Positions 54,743-64,000 of a stretch of 64,000 bases of DNA are shown here, piece after piece. Under the pieces are notes generated by a model. That model was given only the letters and a program-made list of their open reading frames with translations. It was not told the DNA's origin and did not search any database. The number at the start of each line of letters is the position of its first letter. Positions within the stretch are counted from its first letter, which is position 1. The stretch comes from Chrysoperla carnea. Taxonomy: Eukaryota > Arthropoda > Insecta > Neuroptera > Chrysopidae. Both the position numbers and the translations under genes were made by a program. The stretch lies in the NCBI RefSeq assembly GCF_905475395.1, contig NC_058341.1:65603501-65667500 (forward strand), in the 5' to 3' direction.

Positions 54743-56260
54743 TAATAATAGTAATAATAAACTTTATTGATTGTCAATTGACTAATCAAAGTAATACATT
54801 GTTAACATTATATAACTTATACGCAAGCAAATAAAAATGAAATTAAAAGCTAACACAGCACACAAAAAACATGAAACATATAAATAATAAAAATTTTAAA
54901 CTAAATGGCATATCAGAAATAATTGAATAAAATAAAATCTGGGCACAAGCACAACGAGGCAAACTGAAATTCAAAGGTATTGTGAGCGCTTGTCGAAGAT
55001 GGAGCGTAAATATTTATATACTGCTTTAAGATCTACAATATTCTTAGCATCCAAAATCAATTTTTGTTATTCAACCCGCGACTGTATAGATCGCTCCTTT
55101 CTTTCCCTACTGTCCCATAGCACTCATCTATAAGATGTTCGACGGATTCAAATCCGTTACACAGAACACAAATCCTCTCTCCGCCTCGATTTTTCTTATT
55201 TTCCAAAGAAATCCTGTTCATTCTGAAAATACCAATAGTTCTTCTTACATCATCTCTGTCTATTAAATTTGTATACATTGCTCCATAGTGATCCAATTAT
55301 GAATATAAATACAATGAAATTTTATTCAACACATCAAATAGCATTGCCTTCAGGAAGTAATCATGCACTCAATTTGGGCATGTTTTCTGATCTCCAAATA
55401 ATTATCATGAGCCACATCCGTCGCATTAAATCCTGATTCCAATAATTTGCTTTTAATTATTGCGGTTGTATCGTTTAAGCTGTTACAATTTCTCTGAATT
55501 TCTCTGTAATATTTCTCTATAAGATGTTCGACTGTTTCAATTCCGTTAGAGAGAACACAAATCCTCTCCCCGCGTCGGTTTAGCAATAGTTCTTCTTACA
55601 AAAATAGCAATCGTTCTTCTTACATCTCTGTCTGTTAAATCCAATAGCATTTCGTTAAAGAAGTACTCATGCACTGTATTTTTGACATGTTTTCTGATCT
55701 CCAAATAATTGTCATGATTCGCATTAATTCCTAATTCCAATAATTTGGTCTTAATTATTGCGGTTGTATCGTTAAATAACAATTGCTCTGCAATATTTTG
55801 TTGCTTAAATGAATTCGACAAGAGTAGTTTACAAGATGTTGCAATTTAGTACCTTCGATCGAAATTTCCCTTAACTCAACACTGTTTGGTGATGATTTTG
55901 CACCTAAAACTTTTTTATAAAAACTATGAACAAATATACCGATAGACATTTTAGATTTTTCTAGCCCCCAAATTTCTTTCCCATATAATAAGATGGGTAG
56001 TACCGTCACTTTAAACATATTTATATAATTTTTGATAGGAAATTTTCATAGCTATAAATTTTTCTACGAATCACCATCAATACTTTGTTGGCTTTCTCAA
56101 TCATTTTTCTTTGATGCAGATTCCATTTTCCGTTGCTACAAATAAAGATCCCCAAATATTGAAAGTTATCAACTACCACAATTTTGTTACCATTATACAC
56201 CCAATTTTCGTTTCTGCCCTGCTTGATATATCCCGGAGATGTTCCAATATACCAAAAGGT
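54743..56260 (-). pseudogene. LINE (non-LTR retrotransposon) 3' fragment
   Basis: Minus-strand reading from about 56250: GKWNLHQRKMIEKANKVLMVIRRKIYS, then VTVLPILLYGKEIWG near 56010-55970, and the closing GGERICVLCNGFESVEHLIDECY near 55200. This is the C-terminal part of a LINE ORF2, ending in the usual C.LC...ETVEHL...C zinc knuckle. The 3' end at about 54743 has an ATT-rich simple tail (TAATAATAGTAATAATAAA). A piece of about 310 bp is duplicated in tandem (55350-55590 and 55660-55830). The family (CR1/jockey-type) is not certain. Confidence 0.6.
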
Positions 56261-56466
56261 TTTTTTTTTTTGGTTCTTGCGTTGCAGTTTCGCTGTTACC
56301 AGTCAATGAATTATTTACACTCGACAATTGACATCGAGCGACTCTAAGTCAATAATGGATGGTTCTTCCACTTGATGTCGATAGTTTTCTTCTTGAATAA
56401 AGTTGATGATAACTTTAGTGTTCGTTGTATTTGTATTTACTTCACTTTTAATGCGTTGTTGAAAAT
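56261..56466. other. Between the LINE remnant and the envelope tail
   Basis: Possibly the 3' LTR region of the env-bearing element, but no LTR pair is available to test it. Confidence 0.25.
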
Positions 56467-57321
56467 AATAAGACCTCAGGTTCGAGTGGTTCCTAGTTCT
56501 TCCAAATCGAGTTCATCATCATGTGTATGGATGACTCTTGATCCACGTCCGCAAGAGACTAATGTCTGGCAGACTTTAATACAAGGGCTGGTGCAACTTT
56601 CTTTGCTTCTAAACATTCTTCTTAGTAATCGACAAATGCCCAGTCATTTCATTATATTTATACTGATAACTGCTATAATTATTACACCTAGTAATTTTAA
56701 TATTATAGAGATTGTATTTGATCCTTGATGCACTAAAAATTGTTCTTTTAGGTGTGCGTCCAATATTTGTTTTTGATCTTTTAATTTCTTCAATGTGATG
56801 TCCAAATTGTCGAAGTTTAGGTTATCCAAATCTATTGTTTGTAGTTTAATATTGTCAGATTCCGCTTCTTTTTCGATACACTCATCTGGGATTCCTAATG
56901 TAGGTATTACATAAGAAATGTTTAATTTTTCGACAGGCTCAAATCCTGCAGTTAATATGACCATAGGACTTATTGCTATGCAATTTGTTTTTATTTTTAA
57001 AGTCCCTATTCCATTTAATGAAATTATATCTGTTAAAATTTCATTACATTTTATCTGCATTTCCAAAGGTTCCGTAAGAACATATAGCCAAGTTTGTTTG
57101 TTTAGTTTTTCCCAAATATTTGTTTTGGCGTTGATTTTGTTAAATTGGCATTCTTTGTCAATGCCTTTTTCGAAAAATAGTAATCCTTCACATCTATTGG
57201 CGGTAGCTATGTAGAATGGTAAATTTTCCAAGTTTACATATGTAGTATTCAATTGAATTACATCTTGATTCAATTCTTTTATAAGTGTTGGGGCGATGGT
57301 CGCTGGTTTAAGAAAAACTAA
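56467..57321 (-). pseudogene. C-terminal part of an errantivirus-type envelope gene, cut off by the BEL insertion
   Basis: Minus-strand frame from the BEL junction down to a stop at 56646-56644, then a same-frame tail to about 56467. The part before the stop ends in a hydrophobic segment suitable as a transmembrane anchor, and the tail looks like a cytoplasmic domain, so the stop is probably premature. Insect errantiviruses carry baculovirus-F-like env genes that end this way. Breaks: the 6.1 kb BEL insertion at 57325/63432 and the stop at 56644. Assignment rests on architecture, so it is moderate. Confidence 0.5.
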
Positions 57322-57325
57322 AATA

Positions 57326-58168
57326 TTTCCCAACAATAAGCGAGTTTTAAGAACCTTTGAGATTAACGGACTGTATGAAAAAAAATATATATGTACTCAC
57401 CGGTTTTTTATCCAGGTTGATACTATTTGAATAATAAAAAGTTTATATTTAAAGGTTTGATAGGATAAATCTCAGGAGAAAGGAATTTGGGATAATTTAT
57501 CAAACCTTTTCGTTGAATTTCTTCACGTTTTGCTACTGTTGGTTATTGACTTTTAATTGATGCACCTTTCTTTATATGGCAAATTGAACGGGTAAACTTC
57601 CAACACGTGGGCCACTCGAGTAATATCGAATATTGCGTAAATCACCTTAATGGCGCGAAAAGTAGGAAATGCTAAGTTCACTACACTAAATCACATAATT
57701 CACTGGGAACTATCCGAATTTGGATCCAAAATTAAACTTGATTATCAAGATGAAAATCGATTAAGAAATTAAGCTTTAACACATTGTTAAATTGAAAATT
57801 AAATGCTGAACACCACGCGTTTCACCATTGAAAAAAATTGAAACTTTTGAAAAAGAGAACAGAATCACTGACTCGACTTTTAAATTATATTTTTAGATTG
57901 ATTAATTAAATCAACCGAACGAAACGATCTATTCAGATCGAAAAACGAATTAATTATATTAAAAAAAGTAAAGAGTTATGAACTCATTGGGTCGGCTCCG
58001 AAACCGACCCATTTGAAAATGGTAAACAACTTATACAGCACACAGAATACTGTAATAGGTAGGCTGTTATTGGCGGATGTTTTGACAAAGTCAGTTGGTA
58101 CCAACTCATTATTAATTAAAATCACCAAAGAAAAAAGTAAAAACACTAACTTGTGAAATGTCCCTAAC
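57326..58168 (-). repeat. 3' LTR of the BEL/Pao element
   Basis: 843 bp, one mismatch to the other LTR by eye. Confidence 0.92.
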
Positions 58169-58366
58169 ATAAGTCGCCCCCCCCAAATTCGATAGAATTT
58201 GAGCCTACCTAAACAAAAAGGGAAAAATTCATGGGACCGAACAAATTGAAAATGTCAACAATGTACATGAAAGAAGAGAAAACAAAGAATATTTGAAATC
58301 TAACGGATAAAATATTTGAATTCCAAAAAAAAATAAATAAATGGGGGAGCGAAGGATAAAATGGGA

Positions 58367-61300
58367 TTACTCGATCGACCCACGCAGTGGAAGCAGTCTG
58401 GCGACCGCCCGAGTAACTACTTGCTGATCCGCAAGTTTTAAATCGGCAACACGAGGTATACCGTCTGCAGACATGTGAAGTCTGATTATACGACCAATAG
58501 GCCAAGAAAGTGGGGGAGTTTGATCCCCTTTTACTAATACGACATCCCCAACCTCAGGGGTGGCGGCAGGCGATTTCCATTTGTTTCTTTGAATTAAAGT
58601 ATTTAAATACTCTTTCGACCAACGTTTCCAAAAACTTTGAACCAAGCGTCGCAGGTTCAGCCAACGGTCACAAACGGGCTGTTCACAAGGTGGGTAACGT
58701 TCGGGCAACGAGGTCAAGGGGGTGCCGGTAAGAAAGTGTCCAGGGGTTAAATAAGACGATGCCTCAGAAGGATCAGCAGGCAGATCGCACAGTGGGCGAC
58801 TGTTCAACACCGCTTCAATGCGGGCGAATATCGTGAAATAATCTTCAACGGAATAGAAAGATTCCTTGAACATGCGTTTGAGGAGCGATTTGGCGGATTT
58901 GACGCCAGCTTCCCACAAACCCCCGAACCAAGGTGCATATGCACAGTTGAAATGCCATTGTACATTTTTAAGAGACAAATAATCGGAGATGTTCTCGCGA
59001 TTTTCTTTTAAGAAAATAGAAATTTCATTTAAAAGGCGTGAGGCGCCAAGAAAATTCCGACCTTGATCGGAATATATGTCGGATGGAAGACTCCGACGAG
59101 CTACAAATCGATCCAGTGCTGCTAGAAAGCATTGAGTAGTGAGTTCTGAAGCGAACTCAAGATGGACACATTTTGTGGAAAAACACACAAAAATGCAGAG
59201 ATAACCTTTTGTTAAACGAGGTTTACGTGGGTTGCCGGATTTAACAATGAATGGACCGGCGAAATCGACTCCGGTATGAGAAAATGGTTTCGAGGGGGTG
59301 ACTCGAGATTCGGGTAAAGCTGCCATTTGAGGCGTGAAGGGCACAGCACGAAATCTGTAGCATGTGGGACAGTTACGGATCACTTTCCGAACGAGACCAC
59401 GAAGCCCGGGAATCCAATAAAGAGCTTGAACAGAAGCTTGGACTGCTCTGGGCCCAGAATGAAGAGAACACAAATGAGCATGAACGCATATTAATTGAGA
59501 GATGTGTGCCACTTTGGGCAACAAAATGGGGTGCTTGGAAGCTGAAGAGAGTGGGGAGCGGTTGAGGCGACCACCCACTCTAATTATGGAAGAAGAATCT
59601 AAAAACGGACTGAGCGAGCTGAGACTGCCTTTAAGAGCTTTTTGAGCGGATAACAAACGAATTTCGGAGGAATAATAATATTTTTGAGTTATATGAATGA
59701 TTTTGATTTTCGCAAAATCTAATTCAGTGACGGACAACGGACCAGAAATGGGTTCTAGATGCTGTAGTCGTGCTTTACACTGTTTGATGAAACGAAGCAT
59801 CCATGCAAATACTCGGATCAAACGCGTCCATGATGAAAAGCGAGAAAATAATTCTAACATTTGATCCGGAGTAATTAAATTGGCTGCGAGAGCCAAGGGT
59901 TTAATTTCAGGCAGCTCAGCAATATTGGAAATTGTATCCGTAAAAGGAGGGGGCCACTGACTGAGAGGCTCCGAAATTAGCGGTGGTCCGTGAAACCACA
60001 AGTCATGTTGAGTTGATTTGCAAAACTGATCAGGGGTCAGTCCGCGAGATGCGAAATCAGCAGGGTTGACAGAAGTATGAATATAAGACCAGCACATTTG
60101 TTGAGTAATTTGTTGAATGGCTACAACACGATTGGCAACGTAAACTTTGAGTAAATGTGGAGGAGTGTTGAGCCAATATAAAACGATGTGAGCATCGGAG
60201 AATAAACGTGGAGGAATTTTGAACAAATTCGGCATAGTTTGACGGACAGACGAGACGAGTTTACTAAGCAGAAGTGCTCCGCAGAGTTCCAGGCGCGGTA
60301 TGCTCAGGGTTTTTAATGGAGCTACCTTAGTTTTAGCAGCAAATAAATTTGATGTTATTGAATATCCATTATCACAACAGAGATAAAGCACAGCTGCGTA
60401 TCCAAGCTGACTCGCGTCAGAAAAACCGACCAACCATACCGACCTACTTTCTGAAGGAGCAATAAAACGGGGAATGCGAATTTGAGCTACTAGATACATG
60501 TTTTGTTGATGGAGGTCCCAAATTTGACGAATATGTGGAGGTACAGGGTCGTCCCACCCTGAGTGATCTAACCATAACTTTTGCAGAATACACTTCAAGC
60601 TAAAAGTAATAGGTGCTAAAAAACCCAAAGGATCATACACTCCTGCCACATGTGAAAGCAAAGTGCGTTTTGTCAAAACGTTTTCGAATGATTTAAATTG
60701 AAATAGAAAACTATCTGTGTTTGGGTCCCACAGCAGCCCAAGTATTTTGAACACAGTCTCCGTTTCGAACATAAATGGCGTCTCGATGTGATCTACAGGG
60801 AGATCAGCTAATATAGAAGGATCGTTACTAGTCCATTTTCGCAACTCAAAACCTCCCCTACTCATTAAAGTTTGTAATTGTGTCATTAAAGTTTTGGCTT
60901 GTTCAGGAGACGAAGCACCAGTAATGATATCATCAACGTAAGTGTTGTGCAAAAGGGCTTGAGAAGCCAAAGGATAATGATTGACTTCGTCGATAACTAA
61001 TTGTTTAAGGCACCTTTGTGCAAGAAAAGCGGAAGGAACTAATCCGTATGTTACGGTATTTAGTTCAAATTCAACGACGTCGGATTCAGTGGATGGTCGG
61101 TAAAATATATGCTGATAAATGCGATCTTCTGGACGTACCAAAATTTGTCGATACATTTGACGTATATCAGAACACAAGGCTATTGAGTTAAAACGGAATG
61201 AGTAAAGGATATCCGAGATATCGTAACACCCAAAAATACTGTTTATGGCGGAAGGGAATCCCTGAATAGTTTGAGAATCCGTACATGACAATATAGAGGG

Positions 61301-62599
61301 GAACAAATCTGCCCCTATTAAGAAATCCACGGGGGATGATTTATAAAATTGGCTATCTGCCAATTTGAGTGACGTGAAGCGACTGATGATTTCTTGAGAC
61401 AATTCAACTGAAGGTAAATTTAACGAAATAGTAGACATGACATATGCAGTTGTAGAGACTTTTATGTCAGAGTATTTTGACTTTAAGATACACGAAACCG
61501 TACCATGACAAGAGGTTTCGGTGGCGCCAATACCAGAAATTTGAGTTGAAGTGGGTTTAATAGGTAAACCCAGAGCACGACAACATGATAATGAAATAAT
61601 TGACACTTGGGAGCCAGGGTCCACAAGTGCCCGAACAGAAAGATAATTACCACTGGGGGTATTAATTAAAATTTGAGCTGTGCCCAGTAAGACCCCTTGT
61701 GGGTTTTGGGCATATGAAGTACATGACAGCGCCGGGATGTCGTTACCGGTGCTGTGAGGGGGTTGAGTGCTTAAGTTTGAGGGAGACGCATTCAAGTCCG
61801 AAACGGTGGCTTTGGTTGCCGACGTGACCGGTGATTGAAACCCAGGATGAAGGGTAGTGTGATGTTGATTAGAATCACACTTGCGACATACATTTTTAGA
61901 AGCACATTGGCTTCGAAGATGAGAACCTAAACAATTGAAACAACGAGTAAGTGATTTTAAATATTGATATTTATTCGATAATTCCATTTTTAAAAATGAA
62001 AGACAAGCTGCGAGATTATGAGGGCCTCTGCAGCGAATACATTTTGAAATCTGAGAGTTTTGTTTAAATGAAGAAATTTTATTCGTGTTGTGAGCGGTGT
62101 TTACTAAAAATGATTTGGGTTTATTTGTTCTTGGAAACGTTGAGCTACTGGTGCGAGTAGTGGGTAATTGCAACTCTAATGAGCGAAGCTGATTAGTAAC
62201 AAACGTGATTAAATCCGTGTATGACGGAATCTCCTTGTCTGAATGACGCAACTCAAATTCACGGCGCATATTAGTGTCCAGATTATTTAGTGTTAAGTTG
62301 AAAAAAATGAAATCAATTAAATCTGGTAAATTCATAGAGCGAATAGATTTTACTGCAGTTTCATGAGTGTTGAGAAATGAATTTAAATTATTTAAATTAG
62401 ACAAATGGGTTGTCTTGAACTCTAAAATTTTTTGTAAATAAAAACTGGCTATGCGCCTTTTGTTGTTGTAGCGAAAACGTAATGCTTCGTATGCTAATAA
62501 ATAGTTTTCGCTAGTTAAGGCAAACCCAGAGATCACAGCTGCCGCATCCCCTTTCAACGAGGTTTTAAGGTAACGAAATTTGCAAATGTTTCCCAACAA
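58367..62599 (-). CDS. BEL/Pao Gag-Pol polyprotein, N-terminally truncated (about 1409 aa)
   Basis: The frame is open over 4.2 kb, but it opens inside the LTR with no ATG; the first conserved block (ICKFRYLKTSLKGDAA) is normally internal in Gag. In order: Gag domain; CCHC knuckles (CIRCRGPHNLAAC, CFNCLGSHLRSQC, CRKC; about residues 188-245); aspartic protease (ALVDPGSQVSII, about 326). RT with HNTYVDDIITG comes next (about 555), then RNase H (FSDASQLGYAAVLY, about 735) and integrase. Integrase has HLCSLHSG...CPTC, VDFAGPF, SDQGRNF and FGGLWEAGVKSAK (about 1085-1265). The C-terminal domain contains GDVVLVKGDQTPP. No internal break is seen, so RT and integrase could be functional if translation were started. 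Confidence 0.93.
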   Translation of the reverse strand: MLGNICKFRYLKTSLKGDAAAVISGFALTSENYLLAYEALRFRYNNKRRIASFYLQKILEFKTTHLSNLNNLNSFLNTHETAVKSIRSMNLPDLIDFIFFNLTLNNLDTNMRREFELRHSDKEIPSYTDLITFVTNQLRSLELQLPTTRTSSSTFPRTNKPKSFLVNTAHNTNKISSFKQNSQISKCIRCRGPHNLAACLSFLKMELSNKYQYLKSLTRCFNCLGSHLRSQCASKNVCRKCDSNQHHTTLHPGFQSPVTSATKATVSDLNASPSNLSTQPPHSTGNDIPALSCTSYAQNPQGVLLGTAQILINTPSGNYLSVRALVDPGSQVSIISLSCCRALGLPIKPTSTQISGIGATETSCHGTVSCILKSKYSDIKVSTTAYVMSTISLNLPSVELSQEIISRFTSLKLADSQFYKSSPVDFLIGADLFPSILSCTDSQTIQGFPSAINSIFGCYDISDILYSFRFNSIALCSDIRQMYRQILVRPEDRIYQHIFYRPSTESDVVEFELNTVTYGLVPSAFLAQRCLKQLVIDEVNHYPLASQALLHNTYVDDIITGASSPEQAKTLMTQLQTLMSRGGFELRKWTSNDPSILADLPVDHIETPFMFETETVFKILGLLWDPNTDSFLFQFKSFENVLTKRTLLSHVAGVYDPLGFLAPITFSLKCILQKLWLDHSGWDDPVPPHIRQIWDLHQQNMYLVAQIRIPRFIAPSESRSVWLVGFSDASQLGYAAVLYLCCDNGYSITSNLFAAKTKVAPLKTLSIPRLELCGALLLSKLVSSVRQTMPNLFKIPPRLFSDAHIVLYWLNTPPHLLKVYVANRVVAIQQITQQMCWSYIHTSVNPADFASRGLTPDQFCKSTQHDLWFHGPPLISEPLSQWPPPFTDTISNIAELPEIKPLALAANLITPDQMLELFSRFSSWTRLIRVFAWMLRFIKQCKARLQHLEPISGPLSVTELDFAKIKIIHITQKYYYSSEIRLLSAQKALKGSLSSLSPFLDSSSIIRVGGRLNRSPLSSASKHPILLPKVAHISQLICVHAHLCSLHSGPRAVQASVQALYWIPGLRGLVRKVIRNCPTCYRFRAVPFTPQMAALPESRVTPSKPFSHTGVDFAGPFIVKSGNPRKPRLTKGYLCIFVCFSTKCVHLEFASELTTQCFLAALDRFVARRSLPSDIYSDQGRNFLGASRLLNEISIFLKENRENISDYLSLKNVQWHFNCAYAPWFGGLWEAGVKSAKSLLKRMFKESFYSVEDYFTIFARIEAVLNSRPLCDLPADPSEASSYLTPGHFLTGTPLTSLPERYPPCEQPVCDRWLNLRRLVQSFWKRWSKEYLNTLIQRNKWKSPAATPEVGDVVLVKGDQTPPLSWPIGRIIRLHMSADGIPRVADLKLADQQVVTRAVARLLPLRGSIE

Positions 62600-63431
62600 T
62601 AAGCGAGTTTTAAGAACCTTTGAGATTAACGGACTGTATGAAAAAAAATATATATGTACTCACCGGTTTTTTATCCAGGTTGATACTATTTGAATAATAA
62701 AAAGTTTATATTTAAAGGTTTGATAGGATAAATCTCAGGAGAAAGGAATTTGGGATAATTTATCAAACCTTTTCGTTGAATTTCTTCACGTTTTGCTACT
62801 GTTGGTTATTGACTTTTAATTGATGCACCTTTCTTTATATGGCAAATTGAACGGGTAAACTTCCAACACGTGGGCCACTCGAGTAATATCGAATATTGCG
62901 TAAATCACCTTAATGGCGCGAAAAGTAGGAAATGCTAAGTTCACTACACTAAATCACATAATTCACTGGGAACTATTCGAATTTGGATCCAAAATTAAAC
63001 TTGATTATCAAGATGAAAATCGATTAAGAAATTAAGCTTTAACACATTGTTAAATTGAAAATTAAATGCTGAACACCACGCGTTTCACCATTGAAAAAAA
63101 TTGAAACTTTTGAAAAAGAGAACAGAATCACTGACTCGACTTTTAAATTATATTTTTAGATTGATTAATTAAATCAACCGAACGAAACGATCTATTCAGA
63201 TCGAAAAACGAATTAATTATATTAAAAAAAGTAAAGAGTTATGAACTCATTGGGTCGGCTCCGAAACCGACCCATTTGAAAATGGTAAACAACTTATACA
63301 GCACACAGAATACTGTAATAGGTAGGCTGTTATTGGCGGATGTTTTGACAAAGTCAGTTGGTACCAACTCATTATTAATTAAAATCACCAAAGAAAAAAG
63401 TAAAAACACTAACTTGTGAAATGTCCCTAAC
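62589..63431 (-). repeat. 5' LTR of the BEL/Pao element
   Basis: 843 bp, in minus orientation starts (T)GTTAGGGACATTTC. Confidence 0.92.
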
Positions 63432-64000
63432 AATAAGACTATATTGGTTTGTTTCCATTTCCAATAAAAAGTAATTGTATTCAGAATCTATATATGAGAA
63501 TACGTGTTCCTTCGTAGGTATTGGTAATTTAGTTACAGTGTATAATTGGTATCTATATTGATTGCATGTTGGAATGTCTAATATACATTCAGTTTGTCAT
63601 TTTGGATGAAAGCTCTAGGCTTCAATAATTCGTAGAAATTCATGATGTTTTTGGGGCTGATCGGTAACTTGTAAGATTTTGCAATTTGGTATAATTTTTC
63701 TTTGAATTGTAACGGTGGTAAGATATTGTAGTTGACGATTCCATACTGGATAAGATTGTAGTCATTTAAGTAGTTTGAAACCATTTCATCTAAATCATCC
63801 ATTGAGTCTAATTCGTTTGTTCCAATGCTAATACTTGAATTTTTATTTGATTTATTTTCTTTGTGTTTGTGTTTAATTGGTTATTTATTTTTATCAAATT
63901 GTTGTCGAGTCGTTTTTCTGTATCTTTTAAATTTTCGGTAATGTGCTTAAAATTTTCTGTAGCGGCATCGATAATATCAGCTTGATTCTTCAAAATTATA
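63432..64000 (-). pseudogene. N-terminal side of the same envelope-like gene (runs off the window)
   Basis: Minus-strand frames at 63993-63808 and 63802-63578 encode a segment with heptad-type leucine/isoleucine spacing, as expected of an F-like fusion protein stalk, and then a globular stretch. Small frameshifts separate the pieces near 63805 and 63580. The reading reaches the BEL target site at 63432 in a frame compatible with the part beyond 57325. The N-terminus, any cleavage site and the signal peptide are outside the window or not visible. Confidence 0.5.

Larger units (their letters stand above)
57326..63431 (-). mobile_element. BEL/Pao LTR retrotransposon, recent insertion into the envelope-like gene
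   Basis: The LTRs 57326-58168 and 62589-63431 are each 843 bp; I find one difference (GAACTATCCGAA versus GAACTATTCGAA), so the insertion is young. AATA flanks both sides (57322-57325 and 63432-63435), a plausible 4 bp target duplication; the exact ends may shift by 1-2 bases. A polypurine-like run (GGGGGGGG) abuts the 3' LTR. The internal region starts immediately in the middle of gag: the leader, primer-binding site and about the first hundred Gag residues seem to be missing. Confidence 0.92.

Noticed and set aside
54628..54834. Plus-strand open frame
   Set aside because: Antisense shadow of the DUF4371-type hAT remnant on the minus strand.
56111..56728. Plus-strand open frames near 56.1-56.7 kb
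   Set aside because: Antisense to the LINE and to the tail of the envelope-like gene, both of which read better on the minus strand.
57976..58170. Small open frame repeated at 63239-63433
   Set aside because: Identical because both lie in the LTRs of the BEL/Pao element; not a gene.

Overview
This is AT-rich eukaryotic nuclear DNA, almost certainly from an insect. Spliced genes have GT-AG introns. The single clear host gene encodes the splicing factor SLU7 in five exons. The rest is dominated by transposons of kinds common in insects: copia with the Drosophila-type primer-binding site, BEL/Pao, an errantivirus-type env, Penelope-like, hAT, pogo/jerky-like, Sola-like, MULE, a tRNA-derived SINE and many fold-back MITEs. 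I cannot name the order or species from the sequence alone.

Layout. 1-2527: 3' end of a gypsy-type element with its LTR, then a decayed Penelope-like element. 2665-2995: a 96-99 bp minisatellite. 3186-28713: one very large MULE-type element with fold-back-like terminal inverted repeats and an 8 bp target duplication (TAAATTTT). Its own genes encode an OTU cysteine protease, a zinc finger, a MULE transposase and a Ulp1-type protease. It has been inflated from about 6.4 kb to 25.5 kb by nested insertions: a hAT (4062-7159), an Academ-like element with 450 bp terminal inverted repeats (7523-18990), and a young intact copia (19333-23876). The Academ-like element itself contains an LTR piece with a jerky-type transposase fragment inside it, and a Sola-like element (12106-14478) that splits its main coding exon.

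28722-32700: a decayed C2H2 zinc-finger gene, a hAT-type MITE with a perfect 8 bp duplication, an AT microsatellite and a SINE. 32734-44738: Slu7 on the plus strand; its four introns hold MITEs, an LTR piece and a second fragment of an Academ-type protein. 44800-51930: mostly fold-back elements and dispersed repeats, plus a second decayed zinc-finger gene. 52150-56260: minus-strand remnants of a copia, a hAT and a LINE. 56467-64000: a minus-strand env-like gene broken by a recent BEL/Pao insertion (57326-63431).

Apart from Slu7 the genes do not form a cellular pathway; they are transposon proteins. The most unusual system is the OTU + zinc finger + MULE + Ulp1 element, which appears to pair a ubiquitin-directed and a SUMO-directed protease with a transposase. 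Next is the Academ-like element with a FEN1/XPG-like acidic nuclease signature. Many breaks in these genes fall in homopolymers, so some may be sequencing errors rather than true decay.
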